Positions 41,549 to 49,969 of a DNA stretch of 64,000 bases are shown here, in pieces. The notes beneath the pieces were generated by a model that made no database searches, had not been told where the DNA came from, and saw nothing but the letters and a program-made list of their open reading frames with translations. The DNA is from Sphingomonas sp. Leaf407 (lineage in GTDB: Bacteria; Pseudomonadota; Alphaproteobacteria; Sphingomonadales; Sphingomonadaceae), in contig NZ_LMQO01000001.1 of assembly GCF_001425385.1 (NCBI RefSeq), positions 496,001 through 560,000 on the forward strand. Reading direction: 5' to 3'. The stretch's first letter is position 1. Each line of letters begins with the position of its first letter. Both the position numbers and the translations under genes were made by a program.

Positions 41549-43000
41549 TTACCGGAACGGCGGTTCGTTGAACGCGCGCAGCTTGCGGCTGTGGAGCCGT
41601 GCGCCTTCCAGTCGCAGTTGTTCGCACGCCTCGATGCCGATGCGCATATGTTCGTTGATCGCGCGTTCGTAGAAACGGTTGGCCTGGCCTGGCAGTTTAA
41701 GTTCGCCGTGCAGCGGCTTGTCGGAGACGCACAGCAGCGTGCCGTAGGGGACGCGGAAGCGATAACCCTGCGCGGCGATCGTCGCCGATTCCATGTCGAT
41801 GCCGACCGCGCGTGACAGCGAGAAGCGCAGCGCCGAGCGGCTGAAACGCAATTCCCAGTTGCGATCGTCGGTGGTGACGATGGTGCCGGTGCGCAGGCGT
41901 TGTTTCAGCTCGTCGCCCGACTGGCCCGACACGATCTCCGCCGCGCGGGCCATCGCCACCTGCACCTCGGCAATGGCGGGGACCGGAATTTCCGGCGGCA
42001 GCACGTCGTCGAGCACATGGTCGTCGCGCAGATAGGCGTGGGCGAGGACATAGTCGCCGATCCGCTGGCTGGGACGCAGGCCGCCACAATGGCCGATCAT
42101 GAGCCATGCCTCGGGACGCATCACCGCGAGGTGATCGCAGATCGTCTTGGCGTTTGATGGCCCCACGCCGATGTTGACCAGGGTAATGCCGGTGCCGTCG
42201 GGCGCGATCAGGTGATAGGCCGGCATCTGGTGCCGCCGCCACGCGCTGTCGCTGACCATGCGTTCGGCATCGTCGTCGGCGGTCGCCAGCACACCGCCCG
42301 CCCCCGACAGCGCGGTATAGCGGCTGGGCGTGCCATCGGCGGCGGGTTTCAACTGTTCGCCGGCCCAGCGGACGAATTCGTCGACATAGCGGTGATAGTT
42401 GGTGAACAGCACATAGCGCTGGATATGTTCGGGCGGGGTGCCGGTATAGTGGCGCAGGCGGGCGAGCGAGAAGTCGGTGCGCAACCCGTCGAACAGTGCC
42501 AGCGGGCGGTGATCGTCCTGCGTCGCCCACAGGCCATCGGCGATCTCGTCGCCGATATGCGCCAGTTCGGTCGCGGGGAAATGGCGCGCCAGTTCGGTGG
42601 CGGACACCGCGTCGAGGCTGAGCGCATGACCGGCGTCGAGCACATAGGGGAAGGGGATTTCCTGCCGCCCCGGTGCCGCTTCGACGCTGACGTCATGGTT
42701 GGCGATCAGCAGGTCGAGCTGTTCGGTCAGATAGGCGGCGAACATCGCCGGCTTGGTCACGCTGATGCGATAGTCGCCAGGCGTCGTCAGCCGGCCATAG
42801 GCGCGCGACGGCGTCGGGCGGTCGCTGCCGCCGCGATAGGTCAGGCGGATTTCGGGATAGGCGAACGATCCGTCGATCCGCGCCGACGACGATGGCGGCG
42901 TGCCATCGGTCAGGTAGCGGTCGAGTGCCGCGCGCAGCCGCGCGACGGAAGCGGTGTAGAGCCGATCGAGTTCGGCGACGATCTGGGAAGCCTGCGTCAT
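41549..43000 (-). CDS. amn: AMP nucleosidase
   Basis: The 483-aa protein has the AMP nucleosidase N-terminal domain (about 1-180) and a C-terminal nucleoside phosphorylase fold with NIGVGPSNAKTICDHLAVMRP, MIGHCGGLRPSQ, DYVLAHAYLRDDHVLDD and AVGIDMESATIAAQGYRFRVPYGTLLCVSDKPLHGE. It splits AMP into adenine and ribose 5-phosphate. Length equals the E. coli enzyme. It is convergent with the porin gene, with only six bases between the stops. Confidence 0.95.
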   Translation of the reverse strand: MTQASQIVAELDRLYTASVARLRAALDRYLTDGTPPSSSARIDGSFAYPEIRLTYRGGSDRPTPSRAYGRLTTPGDYRISVTKPAMFAAYLTEQLDLLIANHDVSVEAAPGRQEIPFPYVLDAGHALSLDAVSATELARHFPATELAHIGDEIADGLWATQDDHRPLALFDGLRTDFSLARLRHYTGTPPEHIQRYVLFTNYHRYVDEFVRWAGEQLKPAADGTPSRYTALSGAGGVLATADDDAERMVSDSAWRRHQMPAYHLIAPDGTGITLVNIGVGPSNAKTICDHLAVMRPEAWLMIGHCGGLRPSQRIGDYVLAHAYLRDDHVLDDVLPPEIPVPAIAEVQVAMARAAEIVSGQSGDELKQRLRTGTIVTTDDRNWELRFSRSALRFSLSRAVGIDMESATIAAQGYRFRVPYGTLLCVSDKPLHGELKLPGQANRFYERAINEHMRIGIEACEQLRLEGARLHSRKLRAFNEPPFR

Positions 43001-43035
43001 CGACCGTGGCTAAGGCGTCGCGCGGTGCGACGCAA

Positions 43036-43066
43036 GCCCCGGCACGCGATGGGCGCGTGCCGGGGC
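43036..43066 (-). terminator. Perfect 13-bp hairpin downstream of the small membrane protein gene
   Basis: GCCCCGGCACGCG (43036-43048) and CGCGTGCCGGGGC (43054-43066) form a perfect stem with a 5-nt loop, just after the stop at 43073 on the minus strand. It is followed by TTGCG on that strand; a true U tract is missing. Confidence 0.6.
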
Positions 43067-43072
43067 CGGGGA

Positions 43073-43375
43073 TCAGATGGCCGGGGGCGGAACCGTCGGT
43101 TCGGCATCCGCTTCGCGCTTCTTTTCCATCAGCTTCGATGCGCCGAAGGCGGCACCGGCGATGGCGGCGGCGGCACCGGCGACGATCGCGGCGGTGGCAC
43201 CGGGATGCGCCTTGACCGTCTCGGCAGTCGACTTGGCGGCACCGGCCACCGCGTCGCGCGACCGGGCGGCGGCGTCGCTCACGCTTTCCTTGGTGGAGGC
43301 GAGCGCTTCGGACGCCTTTTCGCCCAGCGTCTTTTCGGTCGGGGCCAGCGGATCGGCCGGGGGCACTTTGGTCAT
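43073..43375 (-). CDS. Small hypothetical protein with C-terminal membrane segment
   Basis: The 100-aa protein has an N-terminal amphipathic helical region rich in Ala, Ser, Lys and Glu (about residues 12-58, with repeated KxxxE and ARSRDA patterns), one hydrophobic Ala/Gly-rich segment (about 60-82) and a charged, Pro-ending tail. It resembles DUF883/YqjD-type ribosome- or membrane-associated proteins in layout only. The start at 43375 has AAGGAG at good spacing. Function unknown. Confidence 0.7.
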   Translation of the reverse strand: MTKVPPADPLAPTEKTLGEKASEALASTKESVSDAAARSRDAVAGAAKSTAETVKAHPGATAAIVAGAAAAIAGAAFGASKLMEKKREADAEPTVPPPAI

Positions 43376-43463
43376 GATGGCTCCTTGTCGCTTCGATATG
43401 GTTGCGTAACCATTCCGTAACTCGATCGTCGTCGTACGGTTCCGTACCGATCGTCGGACAGGG

Positions 43464-43946
43464 TCACAGCGACGCGAGCAGATGCTCCGCCGAACTGACC
43501 TCGAACGCGCCGGGTTGTTCGACATGGAGCAGGCGAACGACGCCATCGTCGACCAGCATCGCATAGCGTTTCGACCGCACGCCCATGCCATAGGCCGACG
43601 AATCGACCTCCAGCCCGAGCGCGCGGGCGAAATCGCCGTTGCCGTCGGCCAGCATCGTCACGCGGGCGTCGACGTCGTTCGCCTTGCCCCATGCGGCGAG
43701 CACGAAGGCGTCGTTGACCGCGGTGCAGGCGATTTCGTCGACGCCTTTGGCGCGAAACGCCGCCGCCTGTCCGACGAAGCCCGGCAGATGCTTGGCCGAG
43801 CAGGTAGGGGTGAAGGCACCGGGCACGGCGAACAGCGCGACCGTGCGGCCCGCGAAGAAATCCCCGGTCGTCACCTGATCGGGGCCGTCGGGCGTTACCT
43901 TGGCGAGCGTGGCATGGGGCAGGCGGTCGCCGGTCTGGATGGTCAT
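43464..43946 (-). CDS. Peroxiredoxin of the Prx5 type
   Basis: The 160-aa protein has the peroxidatic Cys49 in PGAFTPTCSAKHLPGF and the Prx5 features KGVDEIACTAVND (Cys74), WGKA, and ALFAVPGAFTP. It reduces hydrogen peroxide and organic peroxides, usually with glutathione/glutaredoxin or thioredoxin as reductant. No glutaredoxin domain is fused. Located alone between a small membrane protein and the YqgE gene. Confidence 0.94.
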   Translation of the reverse strand: MTIQTGDRLPHATLAKVTPDGPDQVTTGDFFAGRTVALFAVPGAFTPTCSAKHLPGFVGQAAAFRAKGVDEIACTAVNDAFVLAAWGKANDVDARVTMLADGNGDFARALGLEVDSSAYGMGVRSKRYAMLVDDGVVRLLHVEQPGAFEVSSAEHLLASL

Positions 43947-44046
43947 GCGTGTCTCCGGGTACGGGGGATACAGGCAGCTTGGGTGCGGCGCGCGCCGTTT
44001 TCAAGCATGGCGCTCGGTCGTGCCGCACGGTAGCGTCGCACGGACC

Positions 44047-44607
44047 ATGGACCAGACGCGATTCCTAGCCGGACAGATATTGCTGGCGATGCCCGGTATC
44101 GGCGACCGCCGGTTCGATCACGCTGCCATCGCCATTTGCAGCCACGACACGGACGGCGCGATGGGGGTCGGCATCGGCGATACGATCGACGGGTTGACGC
44201 TGCACACGCTGCTCGACCAGCTTGACATCGAACCGGGCGCGGCCCCCGACGTCGCGGTGCATATGGGCGGGCCGGTCGAGCCGCGGCGTGGCTTCGTGCT
44301 GCACGATGCCGACTGGGGCGGGCAGGACACGATCGACGTCGCCGGGCGCTGGGCGCTATCGGGATCGGTCGACGTACTGCGCGCGATCGCCGAAGGGAAC
44401 GGGCCGGGCCGCTTCCTGATCGCGCTCGGCTATGCCGGCTGGAGCGAAGGACAACTCGAATCCGAACTGTCGCGCCATGGCTGGATGAACGTCGCGGGCG
44501 ATGCCGCGCTGTTGTTCGACGTGCCGACGCAGGGCCGCTGGAAGGCGGGCTTCACCCGCGCAGGAATCGACCCGAAATTGCTGGCACCCGAGGGCGGGAC
44601 GGCCTGA
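44047..44607 (+). CDS. YqgE/AlgH family protein (DUF179)
   Basis: The 186-aa protein begins with FLAGQILLAMPGIGDRRFDHAAIAICSHDTDGAMGV and contains VHMGGPVEPRRGFVLHD, FLIALGYAGWSEGQLESEL and MNVAGDAALLFD, all typical of YqgE. The biochemical role of the family is not known. Length is normal. It is divergent from the peroxiredoxin gene, as seen in several alphaproteobacteria. Confidence 0.94.
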   Translation: MDQTRFLAGQILLAMPGIGDRRFDHAAIAICSHDTDGAMGVGIGDTIDGLTLHTLLDQLDIEPGAAPDVAVHMGGPVEPRRGFVLHDADWGGQDTIDVAGRWALSGSVDVLRAIAEGNGPGRFLIALGYAGWSEGQLESELSRHGWMNVAGDAALLFDVPTQGRWKAGFTRAGIDPKLLAPEGGTA

Positions 44608-44650
44608 TCCTTTCAGTTTTCGTCAACGCTCCGGTGCTACGCCGCCGGGC

Positions 44651-45484
44651 GTGCTACCGTTGCTCGACCAGGCCCGTACCGCGTTCGTCGCATCGCTCCA
44701 CGTCTGGGGCGTCAGCTTCGCGATCGTCACCGCGATCGAACTCCTCGCGCCGCGCAGCCGCTACCCGGTCGGCGGCCGTCTGCACGGGCTGTTGTTCTGG
44801 ACGATCTGGCTGGCGATCAGTTCGCTGACCTATGCGCTGTTTCGCGGCATCTGGGCGACGATCGGCGTTCCGCCGCTGGTCGTCCTGCCGACCGGCGCGC
44901 GGTGGGCGGGACCGCTCGCGGTGGTCGTCGCGCCGATCCTCGGCGCGCTGGTGTACGACTTCTTCTTCTACTGGTGCCACCGTGCCCAGCATCGATGGCT
45001 GTGGCGCTATCATGCGGTGCATCATTCGATCCGCGAAATGTCGGCGGTCAATGCGTGGCATCATCCGGTTGAACCGCTGCTCCAGGTGCTGCTGATCGCC
45101 ATCCCGACCAGCCTGATCGCCAGCGAGGCGGCACCGGTCGTGCCGGTCGCGCTGATGCTGATGCAGCTCCAGTCGCAGTTCATCCATTCGCCGACCCGCT
45201 GGCATTTCGGCCCGGCGGCGGCGGTGCTGGTCGACAACCGGTTCCACCGCATCCACCATTCGGTCGAGGAGCGACATTTCGACCGCAATTTCGGCGCGTT
45301 CACGACATTGTGGGACCGGCTGTTCGGCACGGCATGGATGCCGGCGCGCGACGAGTGGCCCGATACCGGCATCGCCGAGGTCGATCAGCCGCGAACCCTG
45401 CGCGACTGGGTGATGCTGCCGGCCTATTACGATCGCGCGGTCGGCCGGAACGTCGAGCGGCCGGTGGCCGCGCAGCGGATATAA
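44651..45484 (+). CDS. Fatty acid hydroxylase / sterol desaturase family membrane protein
   Basis: The 277-aa integral membrane protein has four hydrophobic stretches and the diiron histidine motifs HRAQH, HAVHHSI, NAWHHP and HRIHHS. These enzymes add hydroxyl groups or double bonds to membrane lipids or carotenoids using oxygen. In sphingomonads a sphingolipid or fatty acid substrate is possible. The start is GTG 44651; no ATG fits without losing the first helix. The stop overlaps the palindromic operator of ahcY. Confidence 0.85.
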   Translation: MLPLLDQARTAFVASLHVWGVSFAIVTAIELLAPRSRYPVGGRLHGLLFWTIWLAISSLTYALFRGIWATIGVPPLVVLPTGARWAGPLAVVVAPILGALVYDFFFYWCHRAQHRWLWRYHAVHHSIREMSAVNAWHHPVEPLLQVLLIAIPTSLIASEAAPVVPVALMLMQLQSQFIHSPTRWHFGPAAAVLVDNRFHRIHHSVEERHFDRNFGAFTTLWDRLFGTAWMPARDEWPDTGIAEVDQPRTLRDWVMLPAYYDRAVGRNVERPVAAQRI

Positions 45485-45498
45485 AGAAATCTTTATAT
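45479..45498. promoter_or_regulatory. Palindromic operator upstream of ahcY, probable SahR site
   Basis: ATATAAAGAAATCTTTATAT has perfect 9-bp arms around AA. It is conspicuously AT-rich in this genome and lies 84 bp upstream of ahcY, overlapping the stop codon of the preceding hydroxylase gene. ArsR-type SahR repressors that respond to S-adenosylhomocysteine bind AT-rich palindromes of this form before ahcY in proteobacteria; the assignment to SahR rests on gene context and general motif form. Confidence 0.6.
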
Positions 45499-45542
45499 AG
45501 GGTTTGCGTTTCGACCATTGGCTTAGTAGAGGCCGCGCATTC

Positions 45543-45562
45543 GCCATGGGCGTGCCCATGGC
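45543..45562 (+). other. Perfect hairpin in the ahcY leader
   Basis: GCCATGGGC and GCCCATGGC form a 9-bp stem with a GT centre, ending 10 nt before the AGGAG of ahcY. It may modulate translation or be a second protein site. It does not resemble a known SAH riboswitch. Confidence 0.45.
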
Positions 45563-45581
45563 CCCACGCGCAGGAGTTCCC

Positions 45582-46991
45582 ATGGCCACCGCCATCGCTG
45601 ACAAGCAGACCGATTACGTCATCAAGGACATCGGCCTCGCCGATTTCGGTCGCAAGGAAATCGAGATCGCCGAAACCGAGATGCCGGGCCTGATGGCGCT
45701 GCGCGAGGAATTCGGCGCGTCGCAGCCGCTGAAAGGCGCGCGGATCACCGGTTCGCTGCACATGACGATCCAGACCGCCGTGCTGATCGAGACGCTGACC
45801 GCGCTCGGTGCCGACGTCCGCTGGGCGACGTGCAACATCTTCTCGACGCAGGATCATGCCGCCGCCGCGATCGCCGCCAAGGGCATTCCGGTGTTCGCGA
45901 TCAAGGGCGAGAGCCTTGCCGATTACTGGGATTATGTCGGCGACATCTTCAACTGGGGCGACGAGACCGCCAACATCATCCTCGACGACGGTGGCGACGC
46001 CACGATGTTCGCGCTGTGGGGCGCGAAGCTCGAAGCCGGCGCGACGCTCGGCGAGCCGGAGAACGAAGAGGAAGTCGAGTTCCAGCGCGCGCTCAAGGCC
46101 TATATCGCCAAGCGTCCGGGCTATCTGACCGAAACGGTCAAGAACCTGAAGGGCGTGTCGGAAGAGACGACGACCGGCGTGCATCGCCTGTACGAGATCG
46201 CGAAGAAGGGCGAGCTGCCGTTCCCGGCGATCAACGTCAACGACAGCGTCACCAAGTCGAAGTTCGACAATCTGTACGGCTGCAAGGAATCGCTGGTCGA
46301 CGCGATCCGTCGCGCGACCGACGTGATGCTGGCGGGCAAGGTCGCCTGCGTCGCGGGCTTCGGTGACGTCGGCAAGGGTTCGGCGCAGTCGCTGCGCAAC
46401 GGCGGCGCGCGCGTGATGGTCACGGAAGTCGATCCGATCTGCGCGTTGCAGGCGGCGATGGAGGGCTTCGAGGTCGTGACGATGGAAGAGGCCGTGACCC
46501 GCGCCGACATCTTCTGCACCGCGACCGGCAACGCCGACGTCATCACCGCCGAGCATATGGCGGCGATGAAGCCGATGAGCATCGTGTGCAACATCGGCCA
46601 CTTCGACAGCGAGATCCAGATCGCCGCGCTCAGCAACTATGAGTGGGACGAAGTGAAGCCGGGCACCGATCTGGTGAAGTTCCCCGATGGCAAGCAGATC
46701 ATCGTGCTCGCCAAGGGCCGTCTGGTGAACCTCGGCTGCGCGACCGGCCACCCGTCGTTCGTCATGTCGTCGTCGTTCACCAACCAGGTGCTGGCGCAGA
46801 TCGAGCTGTGGACCAAGGGCGAGCAGTACAACAACGAAGTGTATGTCCTGCCCAAGCACCTCGACGAAAAGGTCGCGGCGCTCCACCTCGAAAAGCTGGG
46901 CGTGAAGCTCAGCAAGCTGACGCCGAAGCAGGCGGGCTACATCGGCGTGCCGGTCGAAGGGCCGTTCAAGCCGGATCACTACCGCTACTGA
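45582..46991 (+). CDS. ahcY: Adenosylhomocysteinase
   Basis: The 469-aa enzyme shows [19 protein letters not shown] at the start, the substrate-binding [14 protein letters not shown] and [11 protein letters not shown], the NAD-binding [13 protein letters not shown], and the C-terminal DHYRY. It splits S-adenosylhomocysteine to adenosine and homocysteine, relieving inhibition of methyltransferases. The start at 45582 has AGGAG 5 nt upstream. A palindromic operator and an intrinsic terminator frame it as a single-gene unit. Confidence 0.97.
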   Translation: MATAIADKQTDYVIKDIGLADFGRKEIEIAETEMPGLMALREEFGASQPLKGARITGSLHMTIQTAVLIETLTALGADVRWATCNIFSTQDHAAAAIAAKGIPVFAIKGESLADYWDYVGDIFNWGDETANIILDDGGDATMFALWGAKLEAGATLGEPENEEEVEFQRALKAYIAKRPGYLTETVKNLKGVSEETTTGVHRLYEIAKKGELPFPAINVNDSVTKSKFDNLYGCKESLVDAIRRATDVMLAGKVACVAGFGDVGKGSAQSLRNGGARVMVTEVDPICALQAAMEGFEVVTMEEAVTRADIFCTATGNADVITAEHMAAMKPMSIVCNIGHFDSEIQIAALSNYEWDEVKPGTDLVKFPDGKQIIVLAKGRLVNLGCATGHPSFVMSSSFTNQVLAQIELWTKGEQYNNEVYVLPKHLDEKVAALHLEKLGVKLSKLTPKQAGYIGVPVEGPFKPDHYRY

Positions 46992-47021
46992 TCCGGCGCG
47001 GCATCGCGTCGAGTATCGAAG

Positions 47022-47056
47022 GGGCCGGCCACCATATCGGGTGGCCGGCCCTTTTT
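47022..47056 (+). terminator. Intrinsic terminator after ahcY
   Basis: GGGCCGGCCAC (47022-47032) pairs perfectly with GTGGCCGGCCC (47041-47051) around an 8-nt loop and is followed by TTTTT. Confidence 0.9.
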
Positions 47057-47183
47057 CGTTGCGCCCGACCGCGCGGATCGCTCGGAAGGGCGACAGGCGC
47101 GACGTCCGATGTGACGCCGCCCCTTTCTCCCGACGACCGGCTCGACTAGGCATCGTTGCCATGCCCTTGCGAACGAACCCGTC

Positions 47184-49529
47184 ATGACGCCCCTGCTCGT
47201 CAATATCCTGTGCGGCGTCGTGCTGGCGGTGTTGGTCGCGGTCGCCGGCTGGGCGTTGTGGCGCGGGCTGGCCGCCGCCCGCGCGGGCCGGGCGCAGGCG
47301 GCGCTGTTCGATTCGCTTCAGGCCACGTTGGCGGCGTCGCCCGCGCTGTCGATGATCGTGCGCGCCGACGGGCGGCTGTATCTGTCGCAGCCCTTGGCCG
47401 ACCGGCTGGGCCATGCGGCCATGCCGGCGATGCTCGGCGACCTGTCGGGCGGCGAGGATGGGCTGGAGCCGGGCAGCGCCGACCGGCTGGTCGAGGCGAT
47501 CACTTCCGCGCAGCGCGGGGGGCGGCCGTTCCGCACCGTCGTCCGCGCGACCGGATCCGCGCGCTCGCTGTTCGCGATCGGCGACCGCGCGCCCGACGAA
47601 CTCCATGCGCCCGGTGGGGTGCTGGTGTGGTTCTTCGACGCGACCGAATTTCACGACGAGATCGCGACGCTGGGCCATGAGGCGGAGGAATATCGCGCGG
47701 CGTTCGAGGCGCTCTCCAGCCTGATCGAAGCCGCGCCGATCCCGATGTGGTATCGCGACGACACGCTGCGCCTTGCGATGGTCAACACCGCCTATGTCCG
47801 CGCGGTCGACGCCGCCGATGCGTCGGAGGTGATCGGGCGGCAGGTCGAGCTGGTCGAGGGTGTCGGACTGGGCGGGCCGCTGGCCAGTGCGTCGATCGCG
47901 CGCGATACCGGTCAGCCGCAGGCGGCGGCGATGCCGGCGACGATCGGTGGTGCGCGGCGGATGCTGCGCGTTCACGATACCCCCTTGCGCGATGGCGGCA
48001 CCGGCGGCTTCGCGATCGACGTCCACGAGATCGAGGAGGCGCGCGGCGGATTGAAGCGCGCGCGCGATGCGCAGCGATCGATGCTCGATCGGCTATCGGC
48101 GGGGGTCGCGCAATTCTCCGCCGACCGGACGCTGGAATTCTGCAACCAGCCGTTCCGGCGGACGTTTGCGATGCGCCCCGAATGGCTCGCCGACCGGCCC
48201 GAGTTCGACCGGGTGCTCGAGCGGATGCGCGAGGCCAAGCGCCTGCCCGAAGTCCGCGATTTTCCCGGCTGGAAGGCCGAGCGGCGCGACTGGTTCCGCG
48301 CGGCCGAAGGCGCGATCGAGGAACAATGGCACCTGCCCGGCGGCACGCACCTGCGCGTCGTGGCGCAGCCGCTGCCCGAGGGAGGGTTGTTGCTGATCTT
48401 CGAGGACCGCACCGAACAGGTGCAACTGGCCAGCGCGCGCGACACGCTGCTGCGCGTGCGGACCGCGACGTTCGACAATCTGTTCGAGGCGCTGGGCGTG
48501 TTCGCCGCCGATGGGCGGTTGCAGATCTGGAATGCCAAGTTCCGGCAGGTATGGGGGCTGGACGATGCGTTTCTCGACAGCCATCCGCGCGTCGACGCGC
48601 TGGCCGAACGAGTGGCGGACAGCCTTGCCAATCCGGGGCGGGCGACGCTGATTCCCGAACTGGTGCGCTTCGCCACGCAACAGCGAATGCAGCGATCGGG
48701 CCGGTTCGCGATGGCCGACGGGCGGCATTATGAATTCGGCGCGGTGCCGCTGCCCGATGGCAACGCGTTGCTGACGATGCTCGACATTTCCGACAGCCGC
48801 CGCGTCGAACAGGCGCTGCGCGACCGCAACGAGGCGCTGGAGGCGGCAGACCGGGTCAAGACCGCGTTCGTGGCATCGATGAGCTATGAACTGCGCACCC
48901 CGCTCACCTCGATCAAGGGGTTCGCCGAGATGTTGCAGGGCGGCTATGCGGGGAAGCTGAGCGAGGATGGTGGGCGTTATACCGACGCGATCCTCGAATC
49001 GGTCGAGCGGTTGAGTGGGCTGATCGACGACACGCTCGACCTGACCGCCAACGAAACCGCGCCGATCGCGCGGGCGACGGTGCCGTTGAAGCTGATCGCG
49101 GGGCATGCGGTCGAGGCGGTGCAGGGCGATGCGCAGGCGCGGGGCATCGAACTGGTCAGCGAGATCGCGCCGTCGGCCGGCGTGATGCTGGGCGATGCGC
49201 GGCGGTTGCGGCAGGCGATGGGGCATCTGCTCGACCATGCGATCACCGGGCTTAGGCCCGGTGGGCGCGTGCTGCTGCATATCGACGGCGATGCGGCGCG
49301 GGTGCGGATCGTGGTGTCCGACGATGGCCCCGGCATGTCGCCCGAGGCGGTGGCCCGCGCGTTCGACCGGTTCGCGCAGGCCGGCGCGTCGCGGGTCGGC
49401 GAACGCGCGCTGAGCGTCGACCTGCCGCTCGCCCGGCAGGCGGTCGAGGCGCATGGCGGAACGATCGAACTGGTGTCGGAGAAGGGCGTGGGGACGCTGG
49501 TCACGATCGACCTGCCGCGCGAACCATGA
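47184..49529 (+). CDS. divL: DivL-type PAS histidine pseudo-kinase (Tyr in place of His)
   Basis: The 781-aa protein has one N-terminal membrane segment (residues 5-27), several PAS-like domains (about 40-550), a HisKA-type helix and an HATPase domain. In the H-box, FVASMSYELRTPLTSIKGF, the phospho-acceptor His is replaced by Tyr568; this is the hallmark of DivL, an essential regulator of the CckA-CtrA relay. The N-box reads HLLDHA, with His681 and His685 where Asn is expected, while the G1 box SDDGPGM is kept. Length is close to Caulobacter DivL (769 aa) and the gene precedes tsaE, as for divL elsewhere. It probably senses or transmits a signal rather than acting as a kinase. Confidence 0.88.
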   Translation: MTPLLVNILCGVVLAVLVAVAGWALWRGLAAARAGRAQAALFDSLQATLAASPALSMIVRADGRLYLSQPLADRLGHAAMPAMLGDLSGGEDGLEPGSADRLVEAITSAQRGGRPFRTVVRATGSARSLFAIGDRAPDELHAPGGVLVWFFDATEFHDEIATLGHEAEEYRAAFEALSSLIEAAPIPMWYRDDTLRLAMVNTAYVRAVDAADASEVIGRQVELVEGVGLGGPLASASIARDTGQPQAAAMPATIGGARRMLRVHDTPLRDGGTGGFAIDVHEIEEARGGLKRARDAQRSMLDRLSAGVAQFSADRTLEFCNQPFRRTFAMRPEWLADRPEFDRVLERMREAKRLPEVRDFPGWKAERRDWFRAAEGAIEEQWHLPGGTHLRVVAQPLPEGGLLLIFEDRTEQVQLASARDTLLRVRTATFDNLFEALGVFAADGRLQIWNAKFRQVWGLDDAFLDSHPRVDALAERVADSLANPGRATLIPELVRFATQQRMQRSGRFAMADGRHYEFGAVPLPDGNALLTMLDISDSRRVEQALRDRNEALEAADRVKTAFVASMSYELRTPLTSIKGFAEMLQGGYAGKLSEDGGRYTDAILESVERLSGLIDDTLDLTANETAPIARATVPLKLIAGHAVEAVQGDAQARGIELVSEIAPSAGVMLGDARRLRQAMGHLLDHAITGLRPGGRVLLHIDGDAARVRIVVSDDGPGMSPEAVARAFDRFAQAGASRVGERALSVDLPLARQAVEAHGGTIELVSEKGVGTLVTIDLPREP

Positions 49530-49969
49530 TTCTGCCGGACGAGACTGCGGCGCTGGCGCTGGGCGGCAGACTGGCGCGGGTGGTGCGTGCCGGTGATGTC
49601 GTCGCGCTGTCGGGGCCGCTGGGGGCGGGCAAGACCAGCATCGCGCGCGGCGTGCTTGCCGGGCTGGGGCTGGAGGGTGAGGCGCCGTCGCCCAGTTTCG
49701 CGATCGTGCAGCCCTATGATCCGCCCGAAGTCGCTATCAGCGTGCTGCATGTCGACCTGTATCGGATCGAATCGCCCGGCGAGGTCGTCGAACTGGGCCT
49801 CGACGATGCGCGCGACGATGCAGTGCTGCTGGTCGAATGGCCCGAACGATTGCCCGATGCCGAATGGGACGATGCGCTGTGGCTGACGCTGGCGTTCGCC
49901 GATGGCGGCGGGCGTAGCTTGACAGCGCGGGTGCCGCCCGCTTGGGAACACCGATGGCCGCTGACCTGA
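49526..49969 (+). CDS. tsaE: tRNA threonylcarbamoyladenosine biosynthesis ATPase TsaE
   Basis: The 147-aa P-loop protein has the Walker A GPLGAGKTS (Gly30-Thr37), then SPSFAIVQPY, VLHVDLYRIE and LVEWPERLP, which define TsaE. It works with TsaB and TsaD in making t6A on tRNA. It overlaps divL by four bases and amgK by 16, so translation is coupled. Confidence 0.96.
   Translation: MILPDETAALALGGRLARVVRAGDVVALSGPLGAGKTSIARGVLAGLGLEGEAPSPSFAIVQPYDPPEVAISVLHVDLYRIESPGEVVELGLDDARDDAVLLVEWPERLPDAEWDDALWLTLAFADGGGRSLTARVPPAWEHRWPLT

Noticed and set aside
45485..45581. SAH or SAM riboswitch in the ahcY leader
   Set aside because: The leader is too short and shows only one simple hairpin without the conserved cores of those riboswitches; an operator palindrome explains the control better.
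45300..48026. Minus-strand reading frame of 908 codons
   Set aside because: It is antisense to ahcY and divL, rich in Arg/His/Asp in the manner of shadow frames, and has no domain signature.
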